A stretch of DNA of 64,000 nt from Roseburia hominis (GCA_021771815.1 JAETOE010000014.1:44087-108086), one strand, 5' to 3'. Shown: positions 1-9,133, counted from the first letter of the stretch. Translations and numbers: made by a program. Notes: generated from the sequence alone by a model not told the origin.

Positions 1-92
1 GCATGCTCCTAATCTGCCACGAGCCCGAGTTCTATCAGGATATCGTCGGCGAGGTCTGGGACTGCTCGAAGTGGACGACGAAGATTTTGTAG
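1..92 (+). CDS. 3' end of a probable ABC-F type ATPase (partial)
   Basis: An open frame enters from the left edge and ends at the TAG at 90-92. The last residues read LLICHEPEFYQDIV and then a stretch ending WTTKIL. An aliphatic run followed by a His-Glu/Asp pair and an aromatic residue is how the H-loop region near the end of many ABC-F ATPases looks (compare the SHDRYF motif). Only about 30 residues are visible, so the assignment rests on this short motif. The gene converges on the ABC exporter to its right. Confidence 0.45.
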   Translation, partial: MLLICHEPEFYQDIVGEVWDCSKWTTKIL

Positions 93-118
93 GAAAGCAT
101 GCGTAAAAGATGGATAAG

Positions 119-2092
119 CTACCCGTCCGCCAACTGCAGCTCGTAGAGCTTCCGGTAAATCCCGTCCTGTGCCAGCAGCTCCTGATGTGAGCCGGATTCG
201 GCAATCTGCCCTTCGTGCATGACAATGATCTTGTCGGCGTGCTGGATCGTGGAGAGGCGGTGCGCTACCATGATGGTCGTGCGCCCCTCCATCAGCTTTT
301 CCAGGGCCTCCGTAATCATGACTTCCGTCTCGGTGTCGATGTTTGCGGTTGCTTCGTCGAGCACGAGAATCGCCGGATTGTAGGCGAGCGTCCTTGCGAA
401 GGAGAGGAGCTGCCGCTGTCCGGCGGAGAGTGTGCTTCCGCGCTCTGTCACAGGCTCGTCATAGCCGCCCGGAAGCTTCTCGATGAAGGAGTCGGCTCCT
501 ACGATTCTTGCCGCACGTTTTACATCCTCCAGAGAAATCATTTCGTTTCGCAGGGAGATATTGCTCTTGATATCTCCGGTGAAGATGAAGACATCCTGCT
601 GTACCTGACCGATCGCACAGCGGAGTACATCCGTGTCGATTTCGCGGATATCAACGCCGTCAATCAGAATTTCACCTTTTTGAATGTCAAAATAGCGTCC
701 GATCAGATTCAGGATGGACGATTTTCCGGCGCCGGTCGCGCCCACAAATGCAATCTTTTCCCCAGGATTTATCACAAAGCTTACGTCCTTTAGGATATAA
801 TCGTCTTTCTCGTAGGCGAACCATACATGGCGGAATTCGATTCTGCCCTTAATAATTATGTCGGTAGGATTTTGCGGATTTACAATTTCCGGCTTCTCAT
901 CCAGAATCGAAAAGACCTTCTCCGCGGACGCAAGAGAGGACTGCAGGGTTCCGAACTGCTCGGCAAGCTCCTGAATCGGCTTGAAGAAGGAACTGATATA
1001 CGTGATAAAGATAAAAAGCGTGCCGATGGAGAGCGTACCGCCTAACACCGACGCGCTGCCGACGCCGAGAATGATGATCGTGGCGACTATGGACAGAAGG
1101 TCGATCGTCGGGCGGAAAATTGCGAACGTCATGACCTCGCGCCAGTTCGCGGCAAATAACTCACCGGACTTTTTCTCGAACTGTTTGTATTTTTCCTCCT
1201 CTCTTGCAAAGATCTGAATCAGGCGCATTCCCGAAATGTGTTCGGATAAAAAGGTGTTAAGCTCCGTGATCTTATTTCTTGTAATCTGGTACGCCTTTCT
1301 TGACAGAAAACGGAAGAAGAAGGTCAGCACCGCCACAAGCGGGAGCAGCAGAAAGGAGTAGCCTGCCATGCGCGCGTCGATGGAAATCATGACGACGGCG
1401 TAGCCGATGATGAGGACGATGTTCTTGAACAGCTTGACAAGGATCGTGGAAAACAGTTCGTTGACCGCCTCGGTATCGTTGGAGACACGCGTGACAAGCT
1501 TGCCGACCGGAGTCTGGTTAAAAAAGTTCAGCGATAAGCCGTGGATGTGGCAGAACACATCCTCGCGCATCTGATAAATAATCTTCTGGCCCATTTTCTG
1601 AAGCATCCAGGTGTCTGCGGCGTTTAATACGAAGCCGAGCAGGAGCATCAGCAGGTAGAGAAGGGCGGCGCGCAGAATGCCGATGAAATCATAATGGCGA
1701 AGCTCCTTTAAGTCGTCGGCAGTGAGCGAGACGGCGCCGTCAGACACATAAGCGGCGAGTGTAGTATTGTCTGCGTCACGGAGAACGGCGCATTCCTCCG
1801 CCGTGAGATCTTCCGCCATATAGTAGCGGTCCTGATAAAGAATAAGCTGATAATACGGCGCGCCGGTCACAGATCCGTCCCTCGTCAGGTAAATGTCACG
1901 GTAAGCAACCGCGCCCGGGGCATCCTTTGTCGTTACGGTATAAGGCGCGTAGTAGCCGTTGATATAGTCGTCGATCGCATCCCCGATGATGATCGGGCGG
2001 TAAAGTTCGACGGCAATAATAAAAAGAACCAGAAGGGTCGCGCATGCCATGACCCATTTATGCGGTTTTAAATAAGCGAGAAGCCGTTTCAT
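119..2092 (-). CDS. Heterodimeric ABC exporter subunit with extracellular insert (BmrD/LmrD-like)
   Basis: A 657-residue type IV ABC exporter half: an N-terminal transmembrane domain and a C-terminal nucleotide-binding domain. Walker A is GATGAGKSS near residue 450, the signature LSAGQRQL near 551, Walker B ILVLDEAT near 572 with the catalytic Glu present, and the switch His is in VAHRLST. About 100 mostly hydrophilic residues lie between the first and second membrane helices (roughly 35-135), as in the BmrD-type partner of heterodimeric multidrug exporters. The start is preceded by AAAGGAGGTG and overlaps the stop of the upstream subunit by ATGA, so the pair is translationally coupled. Substrate unknown; multidrug or peptide export is the family role. 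Confidence 0.9.
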   Translation of the reverse strand: MKRLLAYLKPHKWVMACATLLVLFIIAVELYRPIIIGDAIDDYINGYYAPYTVTTKDAPGAVAYRDIYLTRDGSVTGAPYYQLILYQDRYYMAEDLTAEECAVLRDADNTTLAAYVSDGAVSLTADDLKELRHYDFIGILRAALLYLLMLLLGFVLNAADTWMLQKMGQKIIYQMREDVFCHIHGLSLNFFNQTPVGKLVTRVSNDTEAVNELFSTILVKLFKNIVLIIGYAVVMISIDARMAGYSFLLLPLVAVLTFFFRFLSRKAYQITRNKITELNTFLSEHISGMRLIQIFAREEEKYKQFEKKSGELFAANWREVMTFAIFRPTIDLLSIVATIIILGVGSASVLGGTLSIGTLFIFITYISSFFKPIQELAEQFGTLQSSLASAEKVFSILDEKPEIVNPQNPTDIIIKGRIEFRHVWFAYEKDDYILKDVSFVINPGEKIAFVGATGAGKSSILNLIGRYFDIQKGEILIDGVDIREIDTDVLRCAIGQVQQDVFIFTGDIKSNISLRNEMISLEDVKRAARIVGADSFIEKLPGGYDEPVTERGSTLSAGQRQLLSFARTLAYNPAILVLDEATANIDTETEVMITEALEKLMEGRTTIMVAHRLSTIQHADKIIVMHEGQIAESGSHQELLAQDGIYRKLYELQLADG

Positions 2093-3882
2093 GACAGCGC
2101 ACCTCCTTTCTGCCGTGCATCCCGATACTGCACGTCGTCCGTTACTTTCCTTGCTTCCAACTGCTGTTTTTCAAACATATTCCGGTAAATGCCGTTTTTC
2201 AGCATCAGTTCGCTGTGCGTTCCGATTTCCTTCGCCTCTCCGTCGTCTAAGACCATGATAAGATCGGCGTTCTGAATCGTGGAAATGCGGTGCGCAATGA
2301 GAATCGTTGTTTTCCCGGCACGGTTTTTCTTTAAGTTCTTTAAAATATGTTCCTCTGTGTCGGTATCGACAGCGGAGAGCGCGTCGTCGAGAATCAGAAC
2401 CGGCGCGTCTTTCATCAACGCCCTTGCGATGGAACTGCGCTGTTTCTGTCCGCCGGAGAGGGTGACGCCGCGCTCGCCGACAATGGTATCATAGCCGTCT
2501 GGAAAAGCGGCGATGCTCTCGTGGATGCAGGCGGCTTTCGTCGCGCGGATGACGGAATCCATATCCCAGTCGTCTGTTCCGAAGGCGATATTGGATTTTA
2601 AGGTGTCGGAGAACAGGAAATTATCCTGCGGAACGTAGGCGATATTTTCGCGCAGCGTCTTTAGGGGGATGGTATTGATATCCCGTCCGTCCAACAGGAT
2701 CATCCCGGGCTTCGTGTTGTAAAGGTGCAGCAGAAGATTAACAAGTGTAGTCTTGCCGTTCCCGGTGCGCCCGATGATTGCAAGCGTCGTGCCGGAGGGA
2801 ACGTTAAGCGTGATGTCCTTTAAGGTCGGTTCCGTGTGTCCCTGATGCAGAAAGGTGAGGTGGGAGAAGGTGATCTCTCCACGCAGACGATCGACATCTG
2901 TCACGTCCGGCGCGTCGGAAATATCCGGTCTGGCGTCGAAAACGGTCTTGATGCGCCGGAGGGACGCAGCGCCCTGCGAGAACATATTGACTGACTCGCC
3001 GCAGGCGAGCATCGGCCAGACGAGCATGCCGACGTACTGGTTGAAAGCGACGAACCGCCCAAGCGTGATCTCGCCGATGAGCGCGAGATAGCCGCCGTAG
3101 ATCAGGGTCACAAGACTGGACAATCCGATAATCACGTCAAGCAGCGGCATAACGACAGACTGCAGGCGCACGACATTTAAGTTCTGTTCCATCGTGCGGC
3201 GGTTCGCCGCAGCGAAGGCGTAGCGTTCTGCACGCTCTCTGACGAACGCCTTGATGACACGCACGCCGGAGAAGCTTTCCTGCACGAAATCGGTGAGGTC
3301 GGAAACAGCGTCCTGCCTTGCCTGGAAGCGCTTATCCATGATTTTCCCGTAGTAGAGTTCCCCGAAGCAGATGAGGAGCATCGGAATAACGGAGAGAAGC
3401 GTCAGCGGGATATTGACGTAATACATCATCTGTCCGATGACCATGAGCGTCATCACCGACGCGTCGAACACACAGATGACGGCGGGACCGATCGACATGC
3501 GCACGGCGTTTAGGTCGCTGGTGAAGCGTGTCATCAGATCGCCTGTCCCGTGCGCGTTGTAATATTCTACGTCCATTTCTTCCAGATGCGCGAACATGTC
3601 GTTGCGCAGCTCGCGCTCGATGGAGCGCGACGCACCGAAAATAAAAAATCGCCACAGAAAGCGCCCGGCGGAAATCAGAAGACCGAGCAGGAAAATGTAC
3701 ACGAGACACTTTGCGATATCGTTCCACTGCATCGTGTGCGCGGTCAGCCCGTCGGTGATGACGCCTGTCAGTTTTGGGATAAAAAGGTTGGAAAAATCAA
3801 CGACAAAAAGTGTGATGATGCCAGCGATATATTGAAATTTATGCTTTTTAATATACTGGAAAATAAAAGAAAAAGAATTCAT
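2089..3882 (-). CDS. Heterodimeric ABC exporter subunit with degenerate catalytic site (BmrC/LmrC-like)
   Basis: A 597-residue ABC exporter half with six predicted membrane helices, then a nucleotide-binding domain: Walker A GRTGNGKTT near residue 370, signature LSGGQKQR, and IAHRIST. Walker B reads LILDDALSAVD, so the catalytic Glu is Asp. This is the usual mark of the non-hydrolysing site in heterodimeric exporters, and the partner (119-2092) keeps the Glu. The two genes overlap by 4 bases and must form one complex in the cytoplasmic membrane. The start has AGGAGA seven bases upstream. There is no large insert between helices 1 and 2, unlike the partner. Confidence 0.9.
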   Translation of the reverse strand: MNSFSFIFQYIKKHKFQYIAGIITLFVVDFSNLFIPKLTGVITDGLTAHTMQWNDIAKCLVYIFLLGLLISAGRFLWRFFIFGASRSIERELRNDMFAHLEEMDVEYYNAHGTGDLMTRFTSDLNAVRMSIGPAVICVFDASVMTLMVIGQMMYYVNIPLTLLSVIPMLLICFGELYYGKIMDKRFQARQDAVSDLTDFVQESFSGVRVIKAFVRERAERYAFAAANRRTMEQNLNVVRLQSVVMPLLDVIIGLSSLVTLIYGGYLALIGEITLGRFVAFNQYVGMLVWPMLACGESVNMFSQGAASLRRIKTVFDARPDISDAPDVTDVDRLRGEITFSHLTFLHQGHTEPTLKDITLNVPSGTTLAIIGRTGNGKTTLVNLLLHLYNTKPGMILLDGRDINTIPLKTLRENIAYVPQDNFLFSDTLKSNIAFGTDDWDMDSVIRATKAACIHESIAAFPDGYDTIVGERGVTLSGGQKQRSSIARALMKDAPVLILDDALSAVDTDTEEHILKNLKKNRAGKTTILIAHRISTIQNADLIMVLDDGEAKEIGTHSELMLKNGIYRNMFEKQQLEARKVTDDVQYRDARQKGGALS

Positions 3883-3909
3883 AAATGTCTCCTGAAAGGG
3901 TAGCGTGAA

Positions 3910-3956
3910 AAGAACTTCTCATGCTCGCAGCAAAGGCTGTGAGCAAAGAAGTTCTT
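3910..3956 (-). terminator. Two-level hairpin after the telA-like gene
   Basis: Outer arms AAGAACTTCT (3910-3919) and AGAAGTTCTT (3947-3956) pair perfectly. Inside them GCTCGCAGC and GCTGTGAGC pair with one G-U. On the minus strand a short T run follows, so it can terminate the telA/xpaC transcript. It also sits just ahead of the exporter start. Confidence 0.7.
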
Positions 3957-3962
3957 GAAATA

Positions 3963-5132
3963 TTACATCTGGCCGGAACTGCGGCTCACTGCCAGAAGCT
4001 TCTGGCGCATTTCATCCTCAATCCTTCCCAGCTCCTGTTCCGCGTTTCTTCTCTTGACACGTCCATCCTCCTGAATTTTTAAGACTTCATCTAGCGTGCT
4101 GATCAATGTTTTGTTGGTAGCCGTCAGGGTTTCGATGTCGACAATGCCGCGTTCGCTCTCAAGGGCAGTCTCTATGGTCGCAGTCTTAAGTGTCTCCGCA
4201 TTTTTCCGAAGCAGGGCATTGGTCATGTCGGTTACTTCTTTCTGGGCTTTTGCAGCTTCGCTGGAATGATTCAGACCTATGGCGATCACCATCTGGCTTT
4301 TCCACAGCGGTATGGTATTGACAAGCGTGGACTGAATTTTTTCTGACATAGCGGTATCGTTGCTCTGGATCAGCCGGATCTGGGGAGCCATCTGCATGGA
4401 AATCGTCTTTGTCAGTTCCAGATCATAAATTTTCTTCTCAAAACGTTCGCACATGGACGCGAAATCGTTGGCAGCCTGCGTATCTTCAGGAAGTCCGCTC
4501 TGTTCTGCCTTTTTCAGAAGGGCAGGAAGCTCTACGGTTCTTGCCTGTGTAAGCTTCTGCTTGCCTGCAAGGATATACATGGACAATTCTTTGAAATAAT
4601 TCAGATTCAGCTCATACATCTTGTCCAGCATAGCGGCGTCCTTAAGCAATGTGATCTGATGGTCTTCCATTACTTTACAGATTTTGTTGATATTTGTTTC
4701 CGCCTTGTTGTATTTCAGCTTCAGATTTTCCAGCTTATTGCTGCTTTTTTTGAAAAATCCAAGGAATCCTTTTTCCTCATCCTCTTCAAAGTCTTTGAGT
4801 TCGGCGACAACGTCGGTCAGCATCTGACCGATTTCGCCCATATCCTTGGTACGCACATTATTCAGTGCATTCTCGGAAAAATCAGCGATTTTTTTCTGGC
4901 TGCCTGCGCCGTACTGCATGACCATCTGGGAATTGGTAATATCAATCTGGGCGGCAAAGTTGTCTACCATCTTTTGTTCTTCGGGCGTCAATACGATCTT
5001 CGGTATCTCCGGTTGTTCTTCCTTTAACGCCTGTATTTGATTTCCTGTCGTCTGGGGGCCGCCTGCCTCCGGAAAGGGAGCAAGGGTCAAAGAAGGCGCT
5101 TCTTTTAACATTTCGTCTAAATCGTTGTTCAT
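3963..5132 (-). CDS. TelA/KlaA-family protein (toxic anion resistance, PF05816)
   Basis: A 389-residue largely helical protein of the TelA family, named for tellurite resistance; the molecular function is not settled. The conserved core QYGAGSQKKIADFSENAL is near residue 80. An upstream in-frame ATG at 5147 lies inside the Shine-Dalgarno sequence (ATGGAGGATAACCAAATG), so I choose the ATG at 5132, eight bases from GGAGG. No membrane segment or signal peptide is seen. It follows the XpaC-family gene by 23 bases, matching the known xpaC-yaaN pairing in Bacillus, which suggests a joint role in cell-envelope stress. Confidence 0.88.
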   Translation of the reverse strand: MNNDLDEMLKEAPSLTLAPFPEAGGPQTTGNQIQALKEEQPEIPKIVLTPEEQKMVDNFAAQIDITNSQMVMQYGAGSQKKIADFSENALNNVRTKDMGEIGQMLTDVVAELKDFEEDEEKGFLGFFKKSSNKLENLKLKYNKAETNINKICKVMEDHQITLLKDAAMLDKMYELNLNYFKELSMYILAGKQKLTQARTVELPALLKKAEQSGLPEDTQAANDFASMCERFEKKIYDLELTKTISMQMAPQIRLIQSNDTAMSEKIQSTLVNTIPLWKSQMVIAIGLNHSSEAAKAQKEVTDMTNALLRKNAETLKTATIETALESERGIVDIETLTATNKTLISTLDEVLKIQEDGRVKRRNAEQELGRIEDEMRQKLLAVSRSSGQM

Positions 5133-5155
5133 TTGGTTATCCTCCATCTGATTTA

Positions 5156-6544
5156 TTATGATTTCCGCTTGTCTGTCGCAAACTCCATCTCCTGCATTAA
5201 TCCTTCTCTTGCAAGCATGGTCTTTAGTACCTGCGCATCTGTAGTCACGTCAAATACCGTATCTTGAAACAGATTGTTCAAAAGCTCTGAAAAGGCCTGA
5301 TTGATCGTATCAAGCGTATTTTCTATTTCTGCTTTGGCCTTTAGGATCTCTTCTCCCGGTGCGCTGATCTGGTCAAATTCCGCGTAAGCCTCCACCAGCT
5401 TTAGGGTAGTAGGCAGATAGTAGTCCATGAGCTTATGCATGCGACGCATTTGCTCGGGATGTTCGCGGATGCGGTCAAAAATTTCTTTTAAAAGGCTTTC
5501 AAGACGAAACAGCTTTGCGGAAATGACTTCTCCGGCAATCTGGTCATTCAGATCCCTGAGCTTTCGTATATATTCCATTCCTTCCGCTACCATGGTATTC
5601 AGTTCCGATTCCTGTCCGTGTAATTCCTCCGGCGTGGGTGCTGCTTTTGAAGCCTGTGCGGTTCCTTTTTGCTCCAAAGCTTCCCGGCTGGCTTCTTCCC
5701 TCTGTATCCGGTTGTTTTCTACCGCCAGATATTGCTGGTAAACAACGTCGTTTAGCATAAAGCAGGTATTCTGTTCATCCAGATGTCCTTCCGGAAAGAT
5801 GCCGAGCTTTAACATTTTCTGAAGATCCTTTATAACATAGCTTTCCTTTTTCCCCGTGTTTTTTGCCAGCTTTTTGATCTCTCCGAACATTCGGTAGTCA
5901 CAGAACGTAACGTAGCGTTCCGCGCGCCTTAAGCGTTTTTTCTGACTGATTCCATGCTGGATCATGCCAAAGAAGAGCGCTAGAAAAGCAATATTAACAA
6001 TCCAGCCGAATGGAGTAGTGGCATCGGCGGCAAGCGCAATCAGGCGTATAAAAGTGACGATTCCGGTAATGCCCAGACCGATTCCGCCGAAGACCTGGTA
6101 CAGCACATTTGATACGTTTCCCACCTTGTTCATCTTTACAAAAGAGGGATTGGCGTTTATGCGGGGATTGACAGAACTTGTCTGACTTTCCCTGGGCGGT
6201 TGCTGCCTGGGCGGAACATGCGCCTGCGCGTATGTCTGCGCCTGTTGCTGCCTGGGCGGAACATTTGTCTGTGTGTATGTCTGCGTCTGCGTGTATGTCT
6301 GCGTCTGCGTGTATGTCTGCGTCTGTGCTTTTTCACCTTTGGAAAAGCTTTTGTAAGTGTATTGACCTTTTCGTTTCAGGTAATCGTCATCCTGTGGAAT
6401 ATGTATACCGACCTCGTCTAACGCATTGGCGACGGTCTGGGACACCAGATGATTCAGATTACTGAAATCTCCGCTCTGCAGAGCGTCTGTTACGGCGTCT
6501 TTGATCTGTTCCCCGGCTCTGCTCCAGTTCTGATAGTCATTCAT
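5156..6544 (-). CDS. XpaC-family membrane protein (5-bromo-4-chloroindolyl phosphate hydrolysis family)
   Basis: A 462-residue protein with a hydrophilic N-terminus, a Gln/Thr/Tyr repeat tract and two PPRQQ segments (about residues 78-120), two closely spaced membrane helices (about 150-195), then a helical cytoplasmic region. The layout and the downstream telA-like gene match XpaC (PF10112). The repeat tract is made of hexapeptides TQTQTY encoded by a perfect 18-bp DNA repeat, so its length probably varies between strains. AGAGG precedes the ATG. The hydrolase name is historical; an enzymatic role is not evident here. Confidence 0.8.
   Translation of the reverse strand: MNDYQNWSRAGEQIKDAVTDALQSGDFSNLNHLVSQTVANALDEVGIHIPQDDDYLKRKGQYTYKSFSKGEKAQTQTYTQTQTYTQTQTYTQTNVPPRQQQAQTYAQAHVPPRQQPPRESQTSSVNPRINANPSFVKMNKVGNVSNVLYQVFGGIGLGITGIVTFIRLIALAADATTPFGWIVNIAFLALFFGMIQHGISQKKRLRRAERYVTFCDYRMFGEIKKLAKNTGKKESYVIKDLQKMLKLGIFPEGHLDEQNTCFMLNDVVYQQYLAVENNRIQREEASREALEQKGTAQASKAAPTPEELHGQESELNTMVAEGMEYIRKLRDLNDQIAGEVISAKLFRLESLLKEIFDRIREHPEQMRRMHKLMDYYLPTTLKLVEAYAEFDQISAPGEEILKAKAEIENTLDTINQAFSELLNNLFQDTVFDVTTDAQVLKTMLAREGLMQEMEFATDKRKS
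6273..6326. repeat. 18-bp tandem repeat inside the xpaC-like gene, three copies
   Basis: The unit GTGTATGTCTGCGTCTGC occurs at 6273-6290, 6291-6308 and 6309-6326 (last copy differs in its final base). It keeps the reading frame and encodes TQTQTY. Just beside it a 21-bp segment beginning GTTGCTGCCTGGGCGG is also present twice. Confidence 0.95.
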
Positions 6545-6675
6545 ATGATAAAACCTCTTTATGTCTTTTGCTGATAGAATTTCTTATAACTTTTATTATC
6601 ACACATCAATTCCTGCTCCGCAATAGTTTCTTTTGGGCTGCCAGTGAATATGAATATGTAATTTGCAGGGAACAG

Positions 6676-6718
6676 AGAAAAACAACCACAGCTTCAAATA
6701 ATAGAAACTGTGGTTGTA
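6676..6718 (-). terminator. Rho-independent terminator of htpG
   Basis: On the minus strand ACAACCACAG (6709-6718) pairs with CTGTGGTTGT (6682-6691), followed directly by a run of five T. It begins about 12 bases after the htpG stop codon. Confidence 0.9.
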
Positions 6719-6729
6719 GTAATCTGTTA

Positions 6730-8850
6730 CTATTTTGTTAACAGCATCATGATCTTGTTGCTGCGTTCTACAAACTTTGTCATCGCGTCGACAGACAGCG
6801 GCTGGTTGGAGAGCATTGCAAGATCGTAGAGCTGTTCGCAGAACATCGGAATATGCTCGGAATCCTTGTGCTCGAAGATGTATTTTACCAGATCGTTGTT
6901 GGCGTTTAAGGTCAGTGTCTGGTCTGCAGCGAACATATTCGGGTCCATACCGCCCATACCGCCCATCGCGTACATCTTCATCATATCCTGCATACGTCTT
7001 CCTTCTTCGGAGAGGGTAATGATGGAGGAGATGTTCTCGTTCTTTAACTTCTCGACCTTGATGGTGAGCTTGTCGTTGTTTAACGCCTTCTTAAATACCT
7101 CTGTCAGAGCGTCCGTCTCGGATTTCAGATCTTCCGCAGCAGTCTCATCCTTTAAGGATTCGGTGAGATCGGCGTCGATGCGCATGAATTTGTAATTCTC
7201 ATTGCGCTGCTCAAGCTGTGAGATAAAGGAAGTATCGATGTTGTGGTCTAAGATGACCGCATCCATATTCTGCTCCTTGAACAGATTGATGTACTGTCCC
7301 TGCTGTATCCTGTCGGTGACATAGTAGACAATTTTGCGCTCGTCCTTTTCTTCCTCTGCATTCTCCGCCGTATCGGAAGCGGCGTCTGCGCTCTCGTCAG
7401 TAACAGGATTTCCGTCGGCATCGACTACTTCGGCAGCAGCGGTGTCTTTGCCTTCCGCGTCTTCTTTCTTTTCTTCTTCCTTCACCAGAAGCTCCGGCAG
7501 TGTCAGGTATTTGTCATCCAGATTCTTAAAGAGGATGTAGTCGTTCATCTTGTCGCAGAACTTGGTGTCCTTTAAGCAGCCGAATTTGATGAACGGGCTG
7601 ATATCGTCCCAATATTTCTCATAGCTTTCCTTATCGGTCTTGCACATGCCGATCAGCTTGTCAGCGACCTTCTTGGTGATGTACTCCTCGATCTTCTTTA
7701 CGAAGCCGTCGTTCTGCAGCGCGGAACGGGAGACGTTGAGCGGAAGATCCGGGCAGTCTATGACGCCCTTTAAGAGCATCAGAAATTCCGGGATGACTTC
7801 CTTGATATTATCTGCGATAAATACCTGATTGTTGTACAGTTTGATGGTTCCCTCAATCGAATCGTACTCGGTATTGATCTTCGGGAAGTAGAGGATTCCT
7901 TTTAAATTGAACGGATAGTCCATATTTAAGTGAATCCAGAACAGCGGCTCCTTGTAATCAAGGAATACCTTGCGGTAGAACGCTTTGTACTCTTCGTCGG
8001 TGCAGTCGTTCGGATTCTTGAGCCACAGCGGGTTCGTATCGTTCAACGGAACCGGACGCTTCACGATCTTAAGCTTATCCTTGGCGGGAGAAACCTCGAC
8101 CATTTCCTTCTCACCGTTCTCCTTTTCCTCCATTTTAGCGTCTTCGTGAATTTCCTCAACGACCGTGTCGGTGTCGAGCTTATCGTCAGCGTCGATTGTT
8201 TCATACTGTGTATCGGCATTTGCTTTTGTCAGATAAATTTCGGTCGGCATGAAGGAGCAGTACTTCTCGATGACTTCTCTTGCGCGGTATTCGTTGGCGA
8301 ATTCCAGGCAGTCTTCATTCAGATGAAGCGTGATCTCTGTTCCGACCATGTCTTTGCTGCCGTCGGTCAGTTCGTAGTCCGTGCCGCCGTCGCAGGTCCA
8401 GTGAACGGCTGTTGCACCGTCCCTGTAGGAGAGGGTATCAATCTCGACCTCGTCAGCAACCATAAATGCGGAGTAGAAGCCGAGTCCGAAATGACCGATG
8501 ATCTGGTCGTCCGTGGATTTGTCCTTGTATTTTTCGATAAAGTCGGTCGCACCGGAAAATGCGATCTGGCAGATGTATTCCTCGACCTCATCCGCAGTCA
8601 TACCAAGACCGTTGTCGATGAATTTTAAGGTCTTTTCCTCCGGGTTTACGATGATCTCGATCTTTGCTTTGAAATCGGAAGGAAGGGTGTATTCGCCCAT
8701 CATATCCAGCTTCTTTAACTTGGTGATAGCGTCGCAGCCGTTGCTGATCAGCTCACGGTAGAAAATGTCGTGGTCGGAATATAACCATTTCTTGATAATG
8801 GGGAAAAGGTTATCGCTGTCGATTGAAAGACTTCCATGTTTGTTTGCCAT
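6730..8850 (-). CDS. htpG: Molecular chaperone HtpG (Hsp90)
   Basis: A 706-residue Hsp90. The N-terminal ATPase has the GHKL motifs ELISNGCDAITK, DNGLGMT and GHFGLGFYSAFM; the middle domain contains NVSRSALQND. The protein is longer than typical bacterial HtpG (about 620-630) because of two acidic, low-complexity insertions: one after residue 225 (Glu/Lys-rich, like the charged linker of eukaryotic Hsp90) and one around 455-500 (Ala/Asp/Glu-rich). The start has AAGGAG about ten bases upstream. It is monocistronic: own terminator below, own promoter and a perfect CIRCE operator above, so HrcA control is predicted. Confidence 0.97.
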   Translation of the reverse strand: MANKHGSLSIDSDNLFPIIKKWLYSDHDIFYRELISNGCDAITKLKKLDMMGEYTLPSDFKAKIEIIVNPEEKTLKFIDNGLGMTADEVEEYICQIAFSGATDFIEKYKDKSTDDQIIGHFGLGFYSAFMVADEVEIDTLSYRDGATAVHWTCDGGTDYELTDGSKDMVGTEITLHLNEDCLEFANEYRAREVIEKYCSFMPTEIYLTKANADTQYETIDADDKLDTDTVVEEIHEDAKMEEKENGEKEMVEVSPAKDKLKIVKRPVPLNDTNPLWLKNPNDCTDEEYKAFYRKVFLDYKEPLFWIHLNMDYPFNLKGILYFPKINTEYDSIEGTIKLYNNQVFIADNIKEVIPEFLMLLKGVIDCPDLPLNVSRSALQNDGFVKKIEEYITKKVADKLIGMCKTDKESYEKYWDDISPFIKFGCLKDTKFCDKMNDYILFKNLDDKYLTLPELLVKEEEKKEDAEGKDTAAAEVVDADGNPVTDESADAASDTAENAEEEKDERKIVYYVTDRIQQGQYINLFKEQNMDAVILDHNIDTSFISQLEQRNENYKFMRIDADLTESLKDETAAEDLKSETDALTEVFKKALNNDKLTIKVEKLKNENISSIITLSEEGRRMQDMMKMYAMGGMGGMDPNMFAADQTLTLNANNDLVKYIFEHKDSEHIPMFCEQLYDLAMLSNQPLSVDAMTKFVERSNKIMMLLTK

Positions 8851-8939
8851 AATGAAAACACTCCTTTATCTGAAAATAATTGTGTACAAGATACCGGAAA
8901 CAAAAGATTCATACAAGATTCGCTTCCCATAGATAGAAT

Positions 8940-8966
8940 ATTATAACCGCCAAAATAAAAAGTCAA
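8940..8966 (-). promoter_or_regulatory. Promoter of htpG
   Basis: On the minus strand TTGACT (8966-8961) and TATAAT (8945-8940) are separated by 15 bases, slightly short of the optimum. The leader to the htpG ATG is about 80 bases. Confidence 0.65.
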
Positions 8967-8973
8967 TAGAAAA

Positions 8974-9000
8974 TTAGCACTCTTTTTGAATGAGTGCTAA
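8974..9000. promoter_or_regulatory. CIRCE operator (HrcA binding site)
   Basis: TTAGCACTC (8974-8982), nine-base spacer, GAGTGCTAA (8992-9000): an exact match to the CIRCE consensus. It lies seven bases upstream of the htpG -35 element. The other flanking gene is the divergent unknown gene at 9228. Confidence 0.95.
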
Positions 9001-9104
9001 CAATTTTTCGGAAAAGCTTGGAAATAAAGGGTTTTTGGAAATTATGAAATATTTATAAAGTAGATATTTATGGTCCTGGCAGGCGTAAATACCGTCCTTA
9101 AAAT

Positions 9105-9133
9105 TTGAAATTCTACGGAAAAAAGATTATAAT
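9105..9133 (+). promoter_or_regulatory. Promoter of the 947-residue gene
   Basis: TTGAAA (9105-9110), 17 bases, TATAAT (9128-9133). It lies inside the open frame that extends upstream of 9228, which argues that the upstream in-frame TTG (9105) and ATG (9132) are not translation starts. The non-coding gap 8851-9227 therefore holds the htpG promoter, CIRCE and this promoter. Confidence 0.8.

Noticed and set aside
3332..3727. Antisense open frames over the exporter genes
   Set aside because: Arg/His-rich translations with no Shine-Dalgarno site; typical of frames opposite a real gene.
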